This document shows, piece by piece, positions 1 to 15,504 of a stretch of 64,000 nucleotides of DNA. Both the position numbers and the translations under genes were made by a program. Position 1 is the stretch's first letter. Each line of letters opens with the position of its first letter. Location: NCBI GenBank assembly GCA_026122225.1, contig JANEZZ010002204.1, positions 1 to 64,000 of the forward strand. The letters are read 5' to 3'. The notes beneath the pieces were generated by a model that searched no databases, was not told the origin of the DNA, and worked only from the letters and a program-made list of their open reading frames with translations. This DNA comes from Heloderma charlesbogerti (lineage: Eukaryota; Chordata; Lepidosauria; Squamata; Helodermatidae).

Positions 1-40
1 TTTCACTTGCACAAGAAAATTAGGGTTAAGACTCAAGTTA

Positions 41-63
41 GGGTTAGGGTTGGGGAGACTGGG
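41..63 (+). other. G-quadruplex-compatible telomeric block (first of about 230)
   Basis: Four G-runs at 41-43, 47-49, 52-55 and 61-63 are separated by loops of 3, 2 and 5 nt, which fits the canonical G3+N1-7 pattern. The same block recurs in many monomers. Folding is inferred from the pattern only. Confidence 0.7.
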
Positions 64-3000
64 CTTCCCAGGCGGGATCCTGGGCTTCGGTGTAGCCTAG
101 CTTGGTGAAACAGACTGAGTGGGCCATCGGGATAGCTTTCCTACTGGCTTTCTGTGCACTGTAAGGACGGGGTATCGTTTCAGTTGCACAAGAAAATTTG
201 TGTTAAAACTCAAGTTAGGGTTAGGGTTGGGGAGACTGCGGATCCCAAGCGTGATCCTGGGCTTCGGTGCAGCCTAGCTTGGTGGAACAGATTGAGTTGG
301 CAATCGGGATGGCTTGCCTACTGACTTTTTCTAAACTGTATGGACGGGGGGATGTTTTAATTGTACAAGAAAATTAGGGTTAAGAAGACTCAAGTTAGGG
401 TTAGGGTTGGTGAGACCAAGCTTCCCAGGCAGGAACCAGGGCCTCTGTGAAGGCTAGCTTGGTGGAACAGATTGAGTTGGCAATCGGGATGGCTTGCCTA
501 CTGACTTTTTCTAAACCGTATGGACGGGGGGATGTTTCACTTGCACAAGAAAATTAGGGTTAAGACTCAAGTTAGGGTTAGGGTTGGGGAGACTGGGCTT
601 CCCAGGCGGGATCCTGGGCTTCGGTGTAGCCTAGCTTGGTGAAACAGACTGAGTGGGCCATCGGGATAGCTTTCCTACCTGCTTTCTGTGCACTGTAAGG
701 ACGGGGTATCGTTTCAGTTGCACAAGAAAATGTGTGTTAAAACTCAAGTTAGGGTTAGGGTTGGGGAGACTGCGGATCCCAAGCGTGATCCTGGGCTTTG
801 GTGCAGCCTAGCTTGGTGAAAAAGACTGAGTGGGCCATCGGGATAGCTTGCCTACTTTCTTTTTGTACACCGTTTGGACGGGGGGATGTTTTAGTTGCAC
901 AAGAAAATTAGGGCCAAGACTCAAGTTAGGGTTAGGGTTGGGGAGACTTGGCTTCCTAGGCAGGACCCAGGGCCTCTGTGAAACCTAGCTTGGTGAAACA
1001 GATGGAGTAGGCCATCAGGATGGCTTTCCTACTGTCTTTGAGGACATGATATGGATTGGGGAATATTGTTTTTGCGCAAGAAAATTATGGTTATAACTCA
1101 AGATAGGGTTAGGGGTGAGAAGACCTGGTTTCCCACGCAGGAACCAGGGCCTCTGTGAAGGTTTGCTTGTTGAAACAGATTGAGTGGGCCATCAGGATGG
1201 CTCACCTGCTGCATTTTCATACAGCATGCTGAAAGGGGGATGTTTCAGTTGCACAAGAAAATTCGGGTTAAGACTCGGTAGGGTTAGGGTTGGGGATCCT
1301 GGGCTTCGGTGTAGCCTAGCCGGCTGAAACAGACTGAGTGGGACATCAGCATGGCTTACCTATTGACTTTTTGTACACCGTATGGCCGTGGAGATGTTTC
1401 AGTTGCACAAGAAAATTAGGGGTAAGATCCAAGTCAGGGTTAAGGTTGGGGAGGCTAGGCTTCCCTGGAGGGAACCAGACCCTCTGTGAAGCCTAGCTTG
1501 GTGAAACAGACTTGAGTGGGCCACCAGGATGGCTTCCCTACTCCGTTTTAGTACACCGTGTCCATGGGGGGATGTTTCCGTTGCACAAGAACATTAGCAT
1601 TCAGACCCAAATTAGGGTTAGGGTTCTGGAGGCTGGGCTTCCCAGGCAGGAACTACGGCCTCGATGAAGCCGAGCCTGGTGAAACAGACTGAGTGGGCCA
1701 TCAGGATTGCTTGCCTACTGTCTTTTTGTACGCTGTATGGGCGAGGGGATGTTTCTGTTGCACCAGAAAATTAGGATTAATACCCAAGTTAGGGCTGGGT
1801 TAGGGAGACTGTGCTTCCCAGGCAGGAACCAGGGCCTCTGTGAAGGCTAGGTTCGTGAATCAGAAGGAGTGGGACATCCGGATGGCCTGCCTACTGTCTT
1901 CGTGTACGCCATATGGACAGGGGGATGTTTCAGTTGCACAAGAAAATTAAGGTTAAAACTCACCTTTGGGTTAGGGTTGGGGAGACTGGGCTTCCCAGGC
2001 AGGAACCAGGGTCTCTTTGAAGCCCAGCGTGGTGAAACAGACTGAGTGGTCCACCGGGATGGCTTCCCCACTCCGTTTTAGTACACCATGTCCATGGGGG
2101 GATGTTTCTGTTGCACAAAAAGTTAGGGTTGAAACTACAGTTAGGGTTAGGATTCGGGAGACATTTCTTCCCAGGTAGGATGCTGGGCTTCGGTGTAGCC
2201 TAGCTTGGTGAAACAGACTGAGTGGGCCATCGGGAGAGCTTGCCTACTTTCTTTTCGTACACCGTTTGGACGGGGGGATGTTTCAGTTGCACAAGAAAAT
2301 TAGGGTTAAGTCACAAGTTAGGGTTAGTCTTGGGGAGACTGGGCTTCCCAGGCAGGAATCAGGGCCTCTGTGAACCCCAGCGTGGTGAAACAGATTGAGT
2401 GGGCCACCGGGATGGCTTGCCTACTGTCTTTTAGGACATTCTGTGGATTGGGGAATATTGTTTTTGCGCCAGAAAATTATGGTTATAACTCAAGTTAGGG
2501 TTAGCGTTTGGGAGACCTGGATTCCCAGGCAGGATGCAGGGCCTCTGTGAAGCTCAGCTTGGTGATTCAGACTGAGTGGGCCCCCGGGATGGCTTCCCAA
2601 CTCCGTTTTAGTGCACCTTATGGACAGGGGTTCATTTCAGTTGCACAAGAAAATGAGGGTTAAGAAGACTCAAGTTAGGGTTAGGGTTGGTGAGACCGGG
2701 CTTCCCAGGCAGGAACCAGGGCCTCTGTGAAGGCTAGCTTGGTGGAACAGATTGAGTTGGCAATCGGGATGGCTTGCCTACTGACTTTTTCTAAACCGTA
2801 CGGACGGGGGGATGTTTCACTTGCACAAGAAAATTAGGGTTAAGACTCAAGTTAGGGTTAGGGTTGGGGAGACTGGGCTTCCCAGGCGGGATCCTGGGCT
2901 TCGGTGTAGCCTAGCTTGGTGAAACAGACTGAGTGGGCCATCGGGATAGCTTTCCTACTGGCTTTCTGTGCACTGTAAGGACGGGGTATCGTTTCAGTTG

Positions 3001-6000
3001 CACAAGAAAATGTGAGTTCAAACTCAAGTTAGGGTTAGGGTTGGGGAGACTGCGGATCCCAAGCGTGATCCTGGGCTTCGGTGCAGCCTAGCTTGGTGAA
3101 AAAGACTGAGTGGGCCATCGGGATAGCTTGCCTACTTTCTTTTTGTACACCGTTTGGACGGGGGGATGTTTTAGTTGCACAAGAAAATTAGGGCCAAGAC
3201 TCAAGTTAGGGTTAGGGTTGGGGAGACTTGGCTTCCTAGGCAGGACCCAGGGCCTCTGTGAAACCTAGCTTGGTGAAACAGATGGAGTAGGCCATCAGGA
3301 TGGCTTTCCTACTGTCTTTGAGGACATGATATGGATTGGGGAATATTGTTTTTGCGCAAGAAAATTATGGTTATAACTCAAGATAGGGTTAGGGGTGAGA
3401 AGACCTGGTTTGCCACGCAGGAACCAGGGCCTCTGTGAAGGTTTGCTTGTTGAAACAGATTGAGTGGGCCATCAGGATGGCTCACCTGCTGCATTTTCAT
3501 ACAGCATGCTGAAAGGGGGATGTTTCAGTTGCACAAGACAATTAAGGTTAAAACTCACCTTTGGGTTAGGGTTGGGGAGACTGGGTTTCCCAGGCAGGAA
3601 CCAGGGTCTCTTTGAAGCCCAGCGTGGTGAAACAGACTGAGTGGTCCACCGGGATGGCTTCCCCACTCCGTTTTAGTACACCATGTCCATGGGGGGATGT
3701 TTCTGTTGCACAAAAAGTTAGGGTTGAAACTACAGTTAGGGTTAGGATTCGGGAGACATTTCTTCCCAGGTGGGATGCTGGGCTTCGGTGTAGCCTAGCT
3801 TGGTGAAACAGACTGAGTGGGCCATCGGGAGAGCTTGCCTACTTTCTTTTCGTACACCGTTTGGACGGGGGGATGTTTCAGTTGCACAAGAAAATTAGGG
3901 TTAATCACAAGTTAGGGTTAGTCTTGGGGAGACTGGGCTTCCCAGGCAGGAATCAGGGCCTCTGTGAACCCCAGCGTGGTGAAACAGATTGAGTGGGCCA
4001 CCGGGATGGCTTGCCTACTGTCTTTTAGGACATTCTGTGGATTGGGGAATATTGTTTTTGCGCCAGAAAATTGTGGTTTTAACTCAAGTTAGGGTTAGCG
4101 TTTGGGAGACCTGGATTCCCAGGCAGGATGCAGGGCCTCTGTGATGCTCAGCTTGGTGATTCAGACTGAGTGGGCCCCCGGGATGGCTTCCCAACTCCGT
4201 TTTAGTGCACCTTATGGACAGGGGTTCATTTCACGTTGCACAAGAAAATTAGGGTTAAGACTCAAGTTAGGGTTAGGGTTGGGGAGACTGGGCTTCCCAG
4301 GCGGGATCCTGGGCTTCGGTGTAGCCTAGCTTGGTGAAACAGACTGAGTGGGCCATCGGGATAGCTTTCCTACTGGCTTTCTGTGCACTGTAAGGACGGG
4401 GTATCGTTTCAGTTGCACAAGAAAATTTGTGTTAAAACTCAAGTTGGGGTTAGGGTTGGGGAGACTGCGGATCCCAAGCGTGATCCTGGGCTTCGGTGCA
4501 GCCTAGCTTGGTGAAAAAGACTGAGTGGGCCATCGAGATAGCTTGCCTACTTTCTTTTTGTACACCGTTTGGACGGGGGGATGTTTTAGTTGCACAAGAA
4601 AATTAGGGTTAAGAAGACTCAAGTTAGGGTTAGGGTTGGTGAGACCAAGCTTCCCAGGCAGGAACCAGGGCCTCTGTGAAGGCTAGCTTGGTGGAACAGA
4701 TTGAGTTGGCAATCGGGATGGCTTGCCTACTGACTTTTTCTAAACCGTATGGACGGGGGGATGTTTCACTTGCACAAGAAAATTAGGGTTAAGACTCAAG
4801 TTAGGGTTAGGGTTGGGGAGACTGGGCTTCCCAGGCGGGATCCTGGGCTTCGGTGTAGCCTAGCTTGGTGAAACAGACTGAGTGGGCCATCGGGATAGCT
4901 TTCCTACCTGCTTTCTGTGCACTGTAAGGACGGGGTATCGTTTCAGTTGCACAAGAAAATGTGTGTTAAAACTCAAGTTAGGGTTAGGGTTGGGGAGACT
5001 GCGGATCCCAAGCGTGATCCTGGGCTTTGGTGCAGCCTAGCTTGGTGAAAAAGACTGAGTGGGCCATCGGGATAGCTTGCCTACTTTCTTTTTGTACACC
5101 GTTTGGACGGGGGGATGTTTTAGTTGCACAAGAAAATTAGGGCCAAGACTCAAGTTAGGGTTAGGGTTGGGGAGACTTGGCTTCCTAGGCAGGACCCAGG
5201 GCCTCTGTGAAACCTAGCTTGGTGAAACAGATGGAGTAGGCCATCAGGATGGCTTTCCTACTGTCTTTGAGGACATGATATGGATTGGGGAATATTGTTT
5301 TTGCGCAAGAAAATTATGGTTATAACTCAAGATAGGGTTAGGGGTGAGAAGACCTGGTTTGCCACGCAGGAACCAGGGCCTCTGTGAAGGTTTGCTTGTT
5401 GAAACAGATTGAGTGGGCCATCAGGATGGCTCACCTGCTGCATTTTCATACAGCATGCTGAAAGGGGGATGTTTCAGTTGCACAAGAAAATTCGGGTTAA
5501 GACTCGGTAGGGTTAGGGTTGGGGATCCTGGGCTTCGGTGTAGCCTAGCCGGGTGAAACAGACTGAGTGGGACATCAGCATGGCTTACCTATTGACTTTT
5601 TGTACACCGTATGGCCGTGGAGATGTTTCAGTTGCACAAGAAAATTAGGGGTAAGATCCAAGTCAGGGTTAAGGTTGGGGAGGCTAGGCTTCCCTGGAGG
5701 GAACCAGACCCTCTGTGAAGCCTAGCTTGGTGAAACAGACTTGAGTGGGCCACCAGGATGGCTTCCCTACTCCGTTTTAGTACACCGTGTCCATGGGGGG
5801 ATGTTTCCGTTGCACAAGAACATTAGCATTCAGACCCAAATTAGGGTTAGGGTTCTGGAGGCTGGGCTTCCCAGGCAGGAACTACGGCCTCGATGAAGCC
5901 GAGCCTGGTGAAACAGACTGAGTGGGCCATCAGGATTGCTTGCCTACTGTCTTTTTGTACGCTGTATGGGCGAGGGGATGTTTCTGTTGCACCAGAAAAT

Positions 6001-9000
6001 TAGGATTAATACCCAAGTTAGGGCTGGGTTAGGGAGACTGTGCTTCCCAGGCAGGAACCAGGGCCTCTGTGAAGGCTAGGTTCGTGAATCAGAAGGAGTG
6101 GGACATCCGGATGGCCTGCCTACTGTCTTCGTGTACGCCATATGGACAGGGGGATGTTTCAGTTGCACAAGAAAATTAAGGTTAAAACTCACCTTTGGGT
6201 TAGGGTTGGGGAGACTGGGTTTCCCAGGCAGGAACCAGGGTCTCTTTGAAGCCCAGCGTGGTGAAACAGACTGAGTGGTCCACCGGGATGGCTTCCCCAC
6301 TCCGTTTTAGTACACCATGTCCATGGGGGGATGTTTCTGTTGCACAAAAAGTTAGTGTTGAAACTACAGTTAGGGTTAGGATTCGGGAGACATTTCTTCC
6401 CAGGTGGGATGCTGGGCTTCGGTGTAGCCTAGCTTGGTGAAACAGACTGAGTGGGCCATCGGGAGAGCTTGCCTACTTTCTTTTCGTACACCGTTTGGAC
6501 GGGGGGATGTTTCAGTTGCACAAGAAAATTAGGGTTAAGTCACAAGTTAGGGTTAGTCTTGGGGAGACTGGGCTTCCCAGGCAGGAATCAGGGTCTCTGT
6601 CAACCCCAGCGTGGTGAAACAGATTGAGTGGGCCACGGGGATGGCTTGCCTACTGTCTTTTAGGACATTCTGTGGATTGGGGAATATTGTTTTTGCGCCA
6701 GAAAATTGTGGTTTTAACTCAAGTTAGGGTTAGCGTTTGGGAGACCTGGATTCCCAGGCAGGATGCAGGGCCTCTGTGATGCTCAGCTTGGTGATTCAGA
6801 CTGAGTGGGCCCCCGGGATGGCTTCCCAACTCCGTTTTAGTGCACCTTATGGACAGGGGTTCATTTCACTTGCACAAGAAAATTAGGGTTAAGACTCAAG
6901 TTAGGGTTAGGGGTGAGAAGACCTGGTTTCCCACGCAGGAACCAGGGCCTCTGTGAAGGTTTGCTTGTTGAAACAGATTGAGTGGGCCATCAGGATGGCT
7001 CACCTGCTGCATTTTCATACAGCATGCTGAAAGGGGGATGTTTCAGTTGCACAAGAAAATTCGGGTTAAGACTCGGTAGGGTTAGGGTTGGGGATCCTGG
7101 GTTTCGGTGTAGCCTAGCCGGGTGAAACAGACTGAGTGGGACATCAGCATGGCTTAGCTATTGACTTTTTGTACACCGTATGGCCGTGGAGATGTTTCAG
7201 TTGAACAAGAAAATTAGGGGTAAGATCCAAGTCAGGGTTAAGGTTGGGGAGGCTAGGCTTCCCTGGAGGGAACCAGACCCTCTGTGAAGCCTAGCTTGGT
7301 GAAACAGACTTGAGTGGGCCACCAGGATGGCTTCCCTACTCCGTTTTAGTACACCGTGTCCATGGGGGGATGTTTCCGTTGCACAAGAACATTAGCATTC
7401 AGACCCAAATTAGGGTTAGGGTTCTGGAGGCTGGGCTTCCCAGGCAGGAACTACGGCCTCGATGAAGCCGAGCCTGGTGAAACAGACTGAGTGGGCCATC
7501 AGGATTGCTTGCCTACTGTCTTTTTGTACGCTGTATGGGCGAGGGGATGTTTCTGTTGCACCAGAAAATTAGGATTAATACCCAAGTTGGGGAGACTGGG
7601 CTTCCCAGGCGGGATCCTGGGCTTCGGTGTAGCTTAGCTTGGTGAAACAGACTGAGTGGGCCATCGGGATAGCTTTCCTACTGGCTTTCTGTGCACTGTA
7701 AGGACGGGGTATCGTTTCAGTTGCACAAGAAAATGTGAGTTCAAACTCAAGTTAGGGTTAGGGTTGGGGAGACTGCGGATCCCAAGCGTGATCCTGGGCT
7801 TCGGTGCAGCCTAGCTTGGTGAAAAAGACTGAGTGGGCCATCGGGATAGCTTGCCTACTTTCTTTTTGTACACCGTTTGGACGGGGGGATGTTTTAGTTG
7901 CACAAGAAAATTAGGGCCAAGACTCAAGTTAGGGTTAGGGTTGGGGAGACTTGGCTTCCTAGGCAGGACCCAGGGCCTCTGTGAAACCTAGCTTGGTGAA
8001 ACAGATGGAGTAGGCCATCAGGATGGCTTTCCTACTGTCTTTGAGGACATGATATGGATTGGGGAATATTGTTTTTGCGCAAGAAAATTATGGTTATAAC
8101 TCAAGATAGGGTTAGGGGTGAGAAGACCTGGTTTGCCACGCAGGAACCAGGGCCTCTGTGAAGGTTTGCTTGTTGAAACAGATTGAGTGGGCCATCAGGA
8201 TGGCTCACCTGCTGCATTTTCATACAGCATGCTGAAAGGGGGATGTTTCAGTTGCACAAGACAATTAAGGTTAAAACTCACCTTTGGGTTAGGGTTGGGG
8301 AGACTGGGTTTCCCAGGCAGGAACCAGGGTCTCTTTGAAGCCCAGCGTGGTGAAACAGACTGAGTGGTCCACCGGGATGGCTTCCCCACTCCGTTTTAGT
8401 ACACCATGTCCATGGGGGGATGTTTCTGTTGCACAAAAAGTTAGGGTTGAAACTACAGTTAGGGTTAGGATTCGGGAGACATTTCTTCCCAGGTGGGATG
8501 CTGGGCTTCGGTGTAGCCTAGCTTGGTGAAACAGACTGAGTGGGCCATCGGGAGAGCTTGCCTACTTTCTTTTCGTACACCGTTTGGACGGGGGGATGTT
8601 TCAGTTGCACAAGAAAATTAGGGTTAAGTCACAAGTTAGGGTTAGTCTTGGGGAGACTGGGCTTCCCAGGCAGGAATCAGGGCCTCTGTGAACCCCAGCG
8701 TGGTGAAACAGATTGAGTGGGCCACCGGGATGGCTTGCCTACTGTCTTTTAGGACATTCTGTGGATTGGGGAATATTGTTTTTGCGCCAGAAAATTGTGG
8801 TTTTAACTCAAGTTAGGGTTAGCGTTTGGGAGACCTGGATTCCCAGGCAGGATGCAGGGCCTCTGTGATGCTCAGCTTGGTGATTCAGACTGAGTGGGCC
8901 CCGGGATGGCTTCCCAACTCCGTTTTAGTGCACCTTATGGACAGGGGTTCATTTCACTTGCACAAGAAAATTAGGGTTAAGACTCAAGTTAGGGTTAGGG

Positions 9001-10797
9001 TTGGGGAGACTGGGCTTCCCAGGCGGGATCCTGGGCTTCGGTGTAGCCTAGCTTGGTGAAACAGACTGAGTGGGCCATCGGGATAGCTTTCCTACTGGCT
9101 TTCTGTGCACTGTAAGGACGGGGTATCGTTTCAGTTGCACAAGAAAATTTGTGTTAAAACTCAAGTTGGGGTTAGGGTTGGGGAGACTGCGGATCCCAAG
9201 CGTGATCCTGGGCTTCGGTGCAGCCTAGCTTGGTGAAAAAGACTGAGTGGGCCATCGAGATAGCTTGCCTACTTTCTTTTTGTACACCGTTTGGACGGGG
9301 GGATGTTTTAGTTGCACAAGAAAATTAGGGTTAAGAAGACTCAAGTTAGGGTTAGGGTTGGTGAGACCAGGCTTCCCAGGCAGGAACCAGGGCCTCTGTG
9401 AAGGCTAGCTTGGTGGAACAGATTGAGTTGGCAATCGGGATGGCTTGCCTACTGACTTTTTCTAAACCGTATGGACGGGGGGATGTTTCACTTGCACAAG
9501 AAAATTAGGGTTAAGACTCAAGTTAGGGTTAGGGTTGGGGAGACTGGGCTTCCCAGGCGGGATCCTGTGCTTCGGTGTAGCCTAGCTTGGTGAAACAGAC
9601 TGAGTGGGCCATCGGGATAGCTTTCCTACTGGCTTTCTGTGCACTGTAAGGACGGGGTATCGTTTCAGTTGCACAAGAAAATGTGTGTTAAAACTCAAGT
9701 TAGGGTTAGGGTTGGGGAGACTGCGGATCCCAAGCGTGATCCTGGGCTTCGGTGCAGCCTAGCTTGGTGAAAAAGACTGAGTGGGCCATCGGGATAGCTT
9801 GCCTACTTTCTTTTTGTACACCGTTTGGACGGGGGGATGTTTTAGTTGCACAAGAAAATTAGGGCCAAGACTCAAGTTAGGGTTAGGGTTGGGGAGACTT
9901 GGCTTCCTAGGCAGGACCCAGGGCCTCTGTGAAACCTAGCTTGGTGAAACAGATGGAGTAGGCCATCAGGATGGCTTTCCTACTGTCTTTGAGGACATGA
10001 TATGGATTGGGGAATATTGTTTTTGCGCAAGAAAATTATGGTTATAACTCAAGATAGGGTTAGGGGTGAGAAGACCTGGTTTCCCACGCAGGAACCAGGG
10101 CCTCTGTGAAGGTTTGCTTGTTGAAACAGATTGAGTGGGCCATCAGGATGGCTCACCTGCTGCATTTTCATACAGCATGCTGAAAGGGGGATGTTTCAGT
10201 TGCACAAGAAAATTCGGGTTAAGACTCGGTAGGGTTAGGGTTGGGGATCCTGGGCTTCGGTGTAGCCTAGCCGGCTGAAACAGACTGAGTGGGACATCAG
10301 CATGGCTTACCTATTGACTTTTTGTACACCGTATGGCCGTGGAGATGTTTCAGTTGCACAAGAAAATTAGGGGTAAGATCCAAGTCAGGGTTAAGGTTGG
10401 GGAGGCTAGGCTTCCCTGGAGGGAACCAGACCCTCTGTGAAGCCTAGCTTGGTGAAACAGACTTGAGTGGGCCACCAGGATGGCTTCCCTACTCCGTTTT
10501 AGTACACCGTGTCCATGGGGGGATGTTTCCGTTGCACAAGAACATTAGCATTCAGACCCAAATTAGGGTTAGGGTTCTGGAGGCTGGGCTTCCCAGGCAG
10601 GAACTACGGCCTCGATGAAGCCGAGCCTGGTGAAACAGACTGAGTGGGCCATCAGGATTGCTTGCCTACTGTCTTTTTGTACGCTGTATGGGCGAGGGGA
10701 TGTTTCTGTTGCACCAGAAAATTAGGATTAATACCCAAGTTAGGGCTGGGTTAGGGAGACTGTGCTTCCCAGGCAGGAACCAGGGCCTCTGTGAAGG

Positions 10798-13077
10798 CTA
10801 GGTTCGTGAATCAGAAGGAGTGGTACATCCGGATGGCCTGCCTACTGTCTTCGTGTACGCCATATGGACAGGGGGATGTTTCAGTTGCACAAGAAAATTA
10901 AGGTTAAAACTCACCTTTGGGTTAGGGTTGGGGAGACTGGGCTTCCCAGGCAGGAACCAGGGTCTCTTTGAAGCCCAGCGTGGTGAAACAGACTGAGTGG
11001 TCCACCGGGATGGCTTCCCCACTCCGTTTTAGTACACCATGTCCATGGGGGGATGTTTCTGTTGCACAAAAAGTTAGGGTTGAAACTACAGTTAGGGTTA
11101 GGATTCGGGAGACATTTCTTCCCGGGTAGGATGCTGGGCTTCGGTGTAGCCTAGCTTGGTGAAACAGACTGAGTGGGCCATCGGGAGAGCTTGCCTACTT
11201 TCTTTTCGTACACCGTTTGGACGGGGGGATGTTTCAGTTGCACAAGAAAATTAGGGTTAAGTCACAAGTTAGGGTTAGTCTTGGGGAGACTGGGCTTCCC
11301 AGGCAGGAATCAGGGCCTCTGTGAACCCCAGCGTGGTGAAACAGATTGAGTGGGCCACCGGGATGGCTTGCCTACTGTCTTTTAGGACATTCTGTGGATT
11401 GGGGAATATTGTTTTTGCGCCAGAAAATTATGGTTATAACTCAAGTTAGGGTTAGCGTTTGGGAGACCTGGATTCCCAGGCAGGATGCAGGGCCTCTGTG
11501 AAGCTCAGCTTGGTGATTCAGACTGAGTGGGCCCCCGGGATGGCTTCCCAACTCCGTTTTAGTGCACCTTATGGACAGGGGTTCATTTCAGTTGCACAAG
11601 AAAATGAGGGTTAAGAAGACTCAAGTTAGGGTTAGGGTTGGTGAGACCGGGCTTCCCAGGCAGGAACCAGGGCCTCTGTGAAGGCTAGCTTGGTGGAACA
11701 GATTGAGTTGGCAATCGGGATGGCTTGCCTACTGACTTTTTCTAAACCGTACGGACGGGGGGATGTTTCACTTGCACAAGAAAATTAGGGTTAAGACTCA
11801 AGTTAGGGTTAGGGTTGGGGAGACTGGGCTTCCCAGGCGGGATCCTGGGCTTCGGTGTAGCCTAGCTTGGTGAAACAGACTGAGTGGGCCATCGGGATAG
11901 CTTTCCTACTGGCTTTCTGTGCACTGTAAGGACGGGGTATCGTTTCAGTTGCACAAGAAAATGTGAGTTCAAACTCAAGTTAGGGTTAGGGTTGGGGAGA
12001 CTGCGGATCCCAAGCGTGATCCTGGGCTTCGGTGCAGCCTAGCTTGGTGAAAAAGACTGAGTGGGCCATCGGGATAGCTTGCCTACTTTCTTTTTGTACA
12101 CCGTTTGGACGGGGGGATGTTTTAGTTGCACAAGAAAATTAGGGCCAAGACTCAAGTTAGGGTTAGGGTTGGGGAGACTTGGCTTCCTAGGCAGGACCCA
12201 GGGCCTCTGTGAAACCTAGCTTGGTGAAACAGATGGAGTAGGCCATCAGGATGGCTTTCCTACTGTCTTTGAGGACATGATATGGATTGGGGAATATTGT
12301 TTTTGCGCAAGAAAATTATGGTTATAACTCAAGATAGGGTTAGGGGTGAGAAGACCTGGTTTCCCACGCAGGAACCAGGGCCTCTGTGAAGGTTTGCTTG
12401 TTGAAACAGATTGAGTGGGCCATCAGGATGGCTCACCTGCTGCATTTTCATACAGCATGCTGAAAGGGGGATGTTTCAGTTGCACAAGAAAATTCGGGTT
12501 AAGACTCGGTAGGGTTAGGGTTGGGGATCCTGGGCTTCGGTGTAGCCTAGCCGGGTGAAACAGACTGAGTGGGACATCAGCATGGCTTACCTATTGACTT
12601 TTTGTACACCGTATGGCCGTGGAGATGTTTCAGTTGCACAAGAAAATTAGGGGTAAGATCCAAGTCAGGGTTAAGGTTGGGGAGGCTAGGCTTCCCTGGA
12701 GGGAACCAGACCCTCTGTGAAGCCTAGCTTGGTGAAACAGACTTGAGTGGGCCACCAGGATGGCTTCCCTACTCCGTTTTAGTACACCGTGTCCATGGGG
12801 GGATGTTTCCGTTGCACAAGAACATTAGCATTCAGACCCAAATTAGGGTTAGGGTTCTGGAGGCTGGGCTTCCCAGGCAGGAACTACGGCCTCGATGAAG
12901 CCGAGCCTGGTGAAACAGACTGAGTGGGCCATCAGGATTGCTTGCCTACTGTCTTTTTGTACGCTGTATGGGCGAGGGGATGTTTCTGTTGCACCAGAAA
13001 ATTAGGATTAATACCCAAGTTAGGGCTGGGTTAGGGAGACTGTGCTTCCCAGGCAGGAACCAGGGCCTCTGTGAAGG
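10798..13077. repeat. Satellite higher-order repeat unit, 2280 bp
   Basis: The interval between two copies of the same marker monomer (beginning TAGGTTCGTGAATCAGAAGG) is 2280 bp, about 13 monomers. The same length recurs at 16835-19114 and 19115-21394, and at 29801-32079 with one base less. Confidence 0.85.
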
Positions 13078-14353
13078 CTAGGTTCGTGAATCAGAAGGAG
13101 TGGGACATCCGGATGGCCTGCCTACTGTCTTCGTGTACGCCATATGGACAGGGGGATGTTTCAGTTGCACAAGAAAATTAAGGTTAAAACTCACCTTTGG
13201 GTTAGGGTTGGGGAGACTGGGTTTCCCAGGCAGGAACCAGGGTCTCTTTGAAGCCCAGCGTGGTGAAACAGACTGAGTGGTCCACCGGGATGGCTTCCCC
13301 ACTCCGTTTTAGTACACCATGTCCATGGGGGGATGTTTCTGTTGCACAAAAAGTTAGTGTTGAAACTACAGTTAGGGTTAGGATTCGGGAGACATTTCTT
13401 CCCAGGTGGGATGCTGGGCTTCGGTGTAGCCTAGCTTGGTGAAACAGACTGAGTGGGCCATCGGGAGAGCTTGCCTACTTTCTTTTCGTACACCGTTTGG
13501 ACGGGGGGATGTTTCAGTTGCACAAGAAAATTAGGGTTAAGTCACAAGTTAGGGTTAGTCTTGGGGAGACTGGGCTTCCCAGGCAGGAATCAGGGTCTCT
13601 GTGAACCCCAGCGTGGTGAAACAGATTGAGTGGGCCACGGGGATGGCTTGCCTACTGTCTTTTAGGACATTCTGTGGATTGGGGAATATTGTTTTTGCGC
13701 CAGAAAATTGTGGTTTTAACTCAAGTTAGGGTTAGCGTTTGGGAGACCTGGATTCCCAGGCAGGATGCAGGGCCTCTGTGATGCTCAGCTTGGTGATTCA
13801 GACTGAGTGGGCCCCCGGGATGGCTTCCCAACTCCGTTTTAGTGCACCTTATGGACAGGGGTTCATTTCACTTGCACAAGAAAATTAGGGTTAAGACTCA
13901 AGTTAGGGTTAGGGGTGAGAAGACCTGGTTTCCCACGCAGGAACCAGGGCCTCTGTGAAGGTTTGCTTGTTGAAACAGATTGAGTGGGCCATCAGGATGG
14001 CTCACCTGCTGCATTTTCATACAGCATGCTGAAAGGGGGATGTTTCAGTTGCACAAGAAAATTCGGGTTAAGACTCGGTAGGGTTAGGGTTGGGGATCCT
14101 GGGTTTCGGTGTAGCCTAGCCGGGTGAAACAGACTGAGTGGGACATCAGCATGGCTTAGCTATTGACTTTTTGTACACCGTATGGCCGTGGAGATGTTTC
14201 AGTTGCACAAGAAAATTAGGGGTAAGATCCAAGTCAGGGTTAAGGTTGGGGAGGCTAGGCTTCCCTGGAGGGAACCAGACCCTCTGTGAAGCCTAGCTTG
14301 GTGAAACAGACTTGAGTGGGCCACCAGGATGGCTTCCCTACTGACTTTTTCTC

Positions 14354-15504
<1,151 letters not shown>

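Larger units (their letters stand above)
1..14353. repeat. Telomere-motif satellite array, block 1 (about 178-bp monomers)
   Basis: This is a tandem array whose phase marker TTGCACAAGAAAAT recurs about every 178 bp (near 7, 184, 361, 541, 719). A typical monomer holds AGGGTTAGGGTTGGGGAGAC, a segment like CTTCCCAGGC, a TAGCTTGGTGAAACAGA segment and a pyrimidine-rich stretch before GGACGGGGGGATG. Variants differ by substitutions and small indels. Offsets of 4722-4724 bp link matching variant monomers (3472/8195, 3612/8335, 4102/8826, 6076/10798), so a compound higher-order unit near 4.72 kb is duplicated. A 2280-bp unit occupies 10798-13077. Short recurring frames of 64-77 codons are by-products of repetition and are not genes. 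A subtelomeric or pericentromeric location is inferred, not shown. Confidence 0.95.

Noticed and set aside
41..63. True telomere end
   Set aside because: TTAGGG units are interspersed within complex monomers and never form an uninterrupted terminal tract in the window.
1847..2071. Minus-strand 74-codon frame that recurs at least 15 times, nearly identical each time
   Set aside because: It is a frame within the satellite monomers. Its recurrence follows the higher-order repeat, and changes show no coding bias.
3612..3806. Plus-strand 64-codon frames recurring across the satellite
   Set aside because: They have the same satellite origin; start and stop positions depend on single-base variants such as GTAGG against GTGGG.
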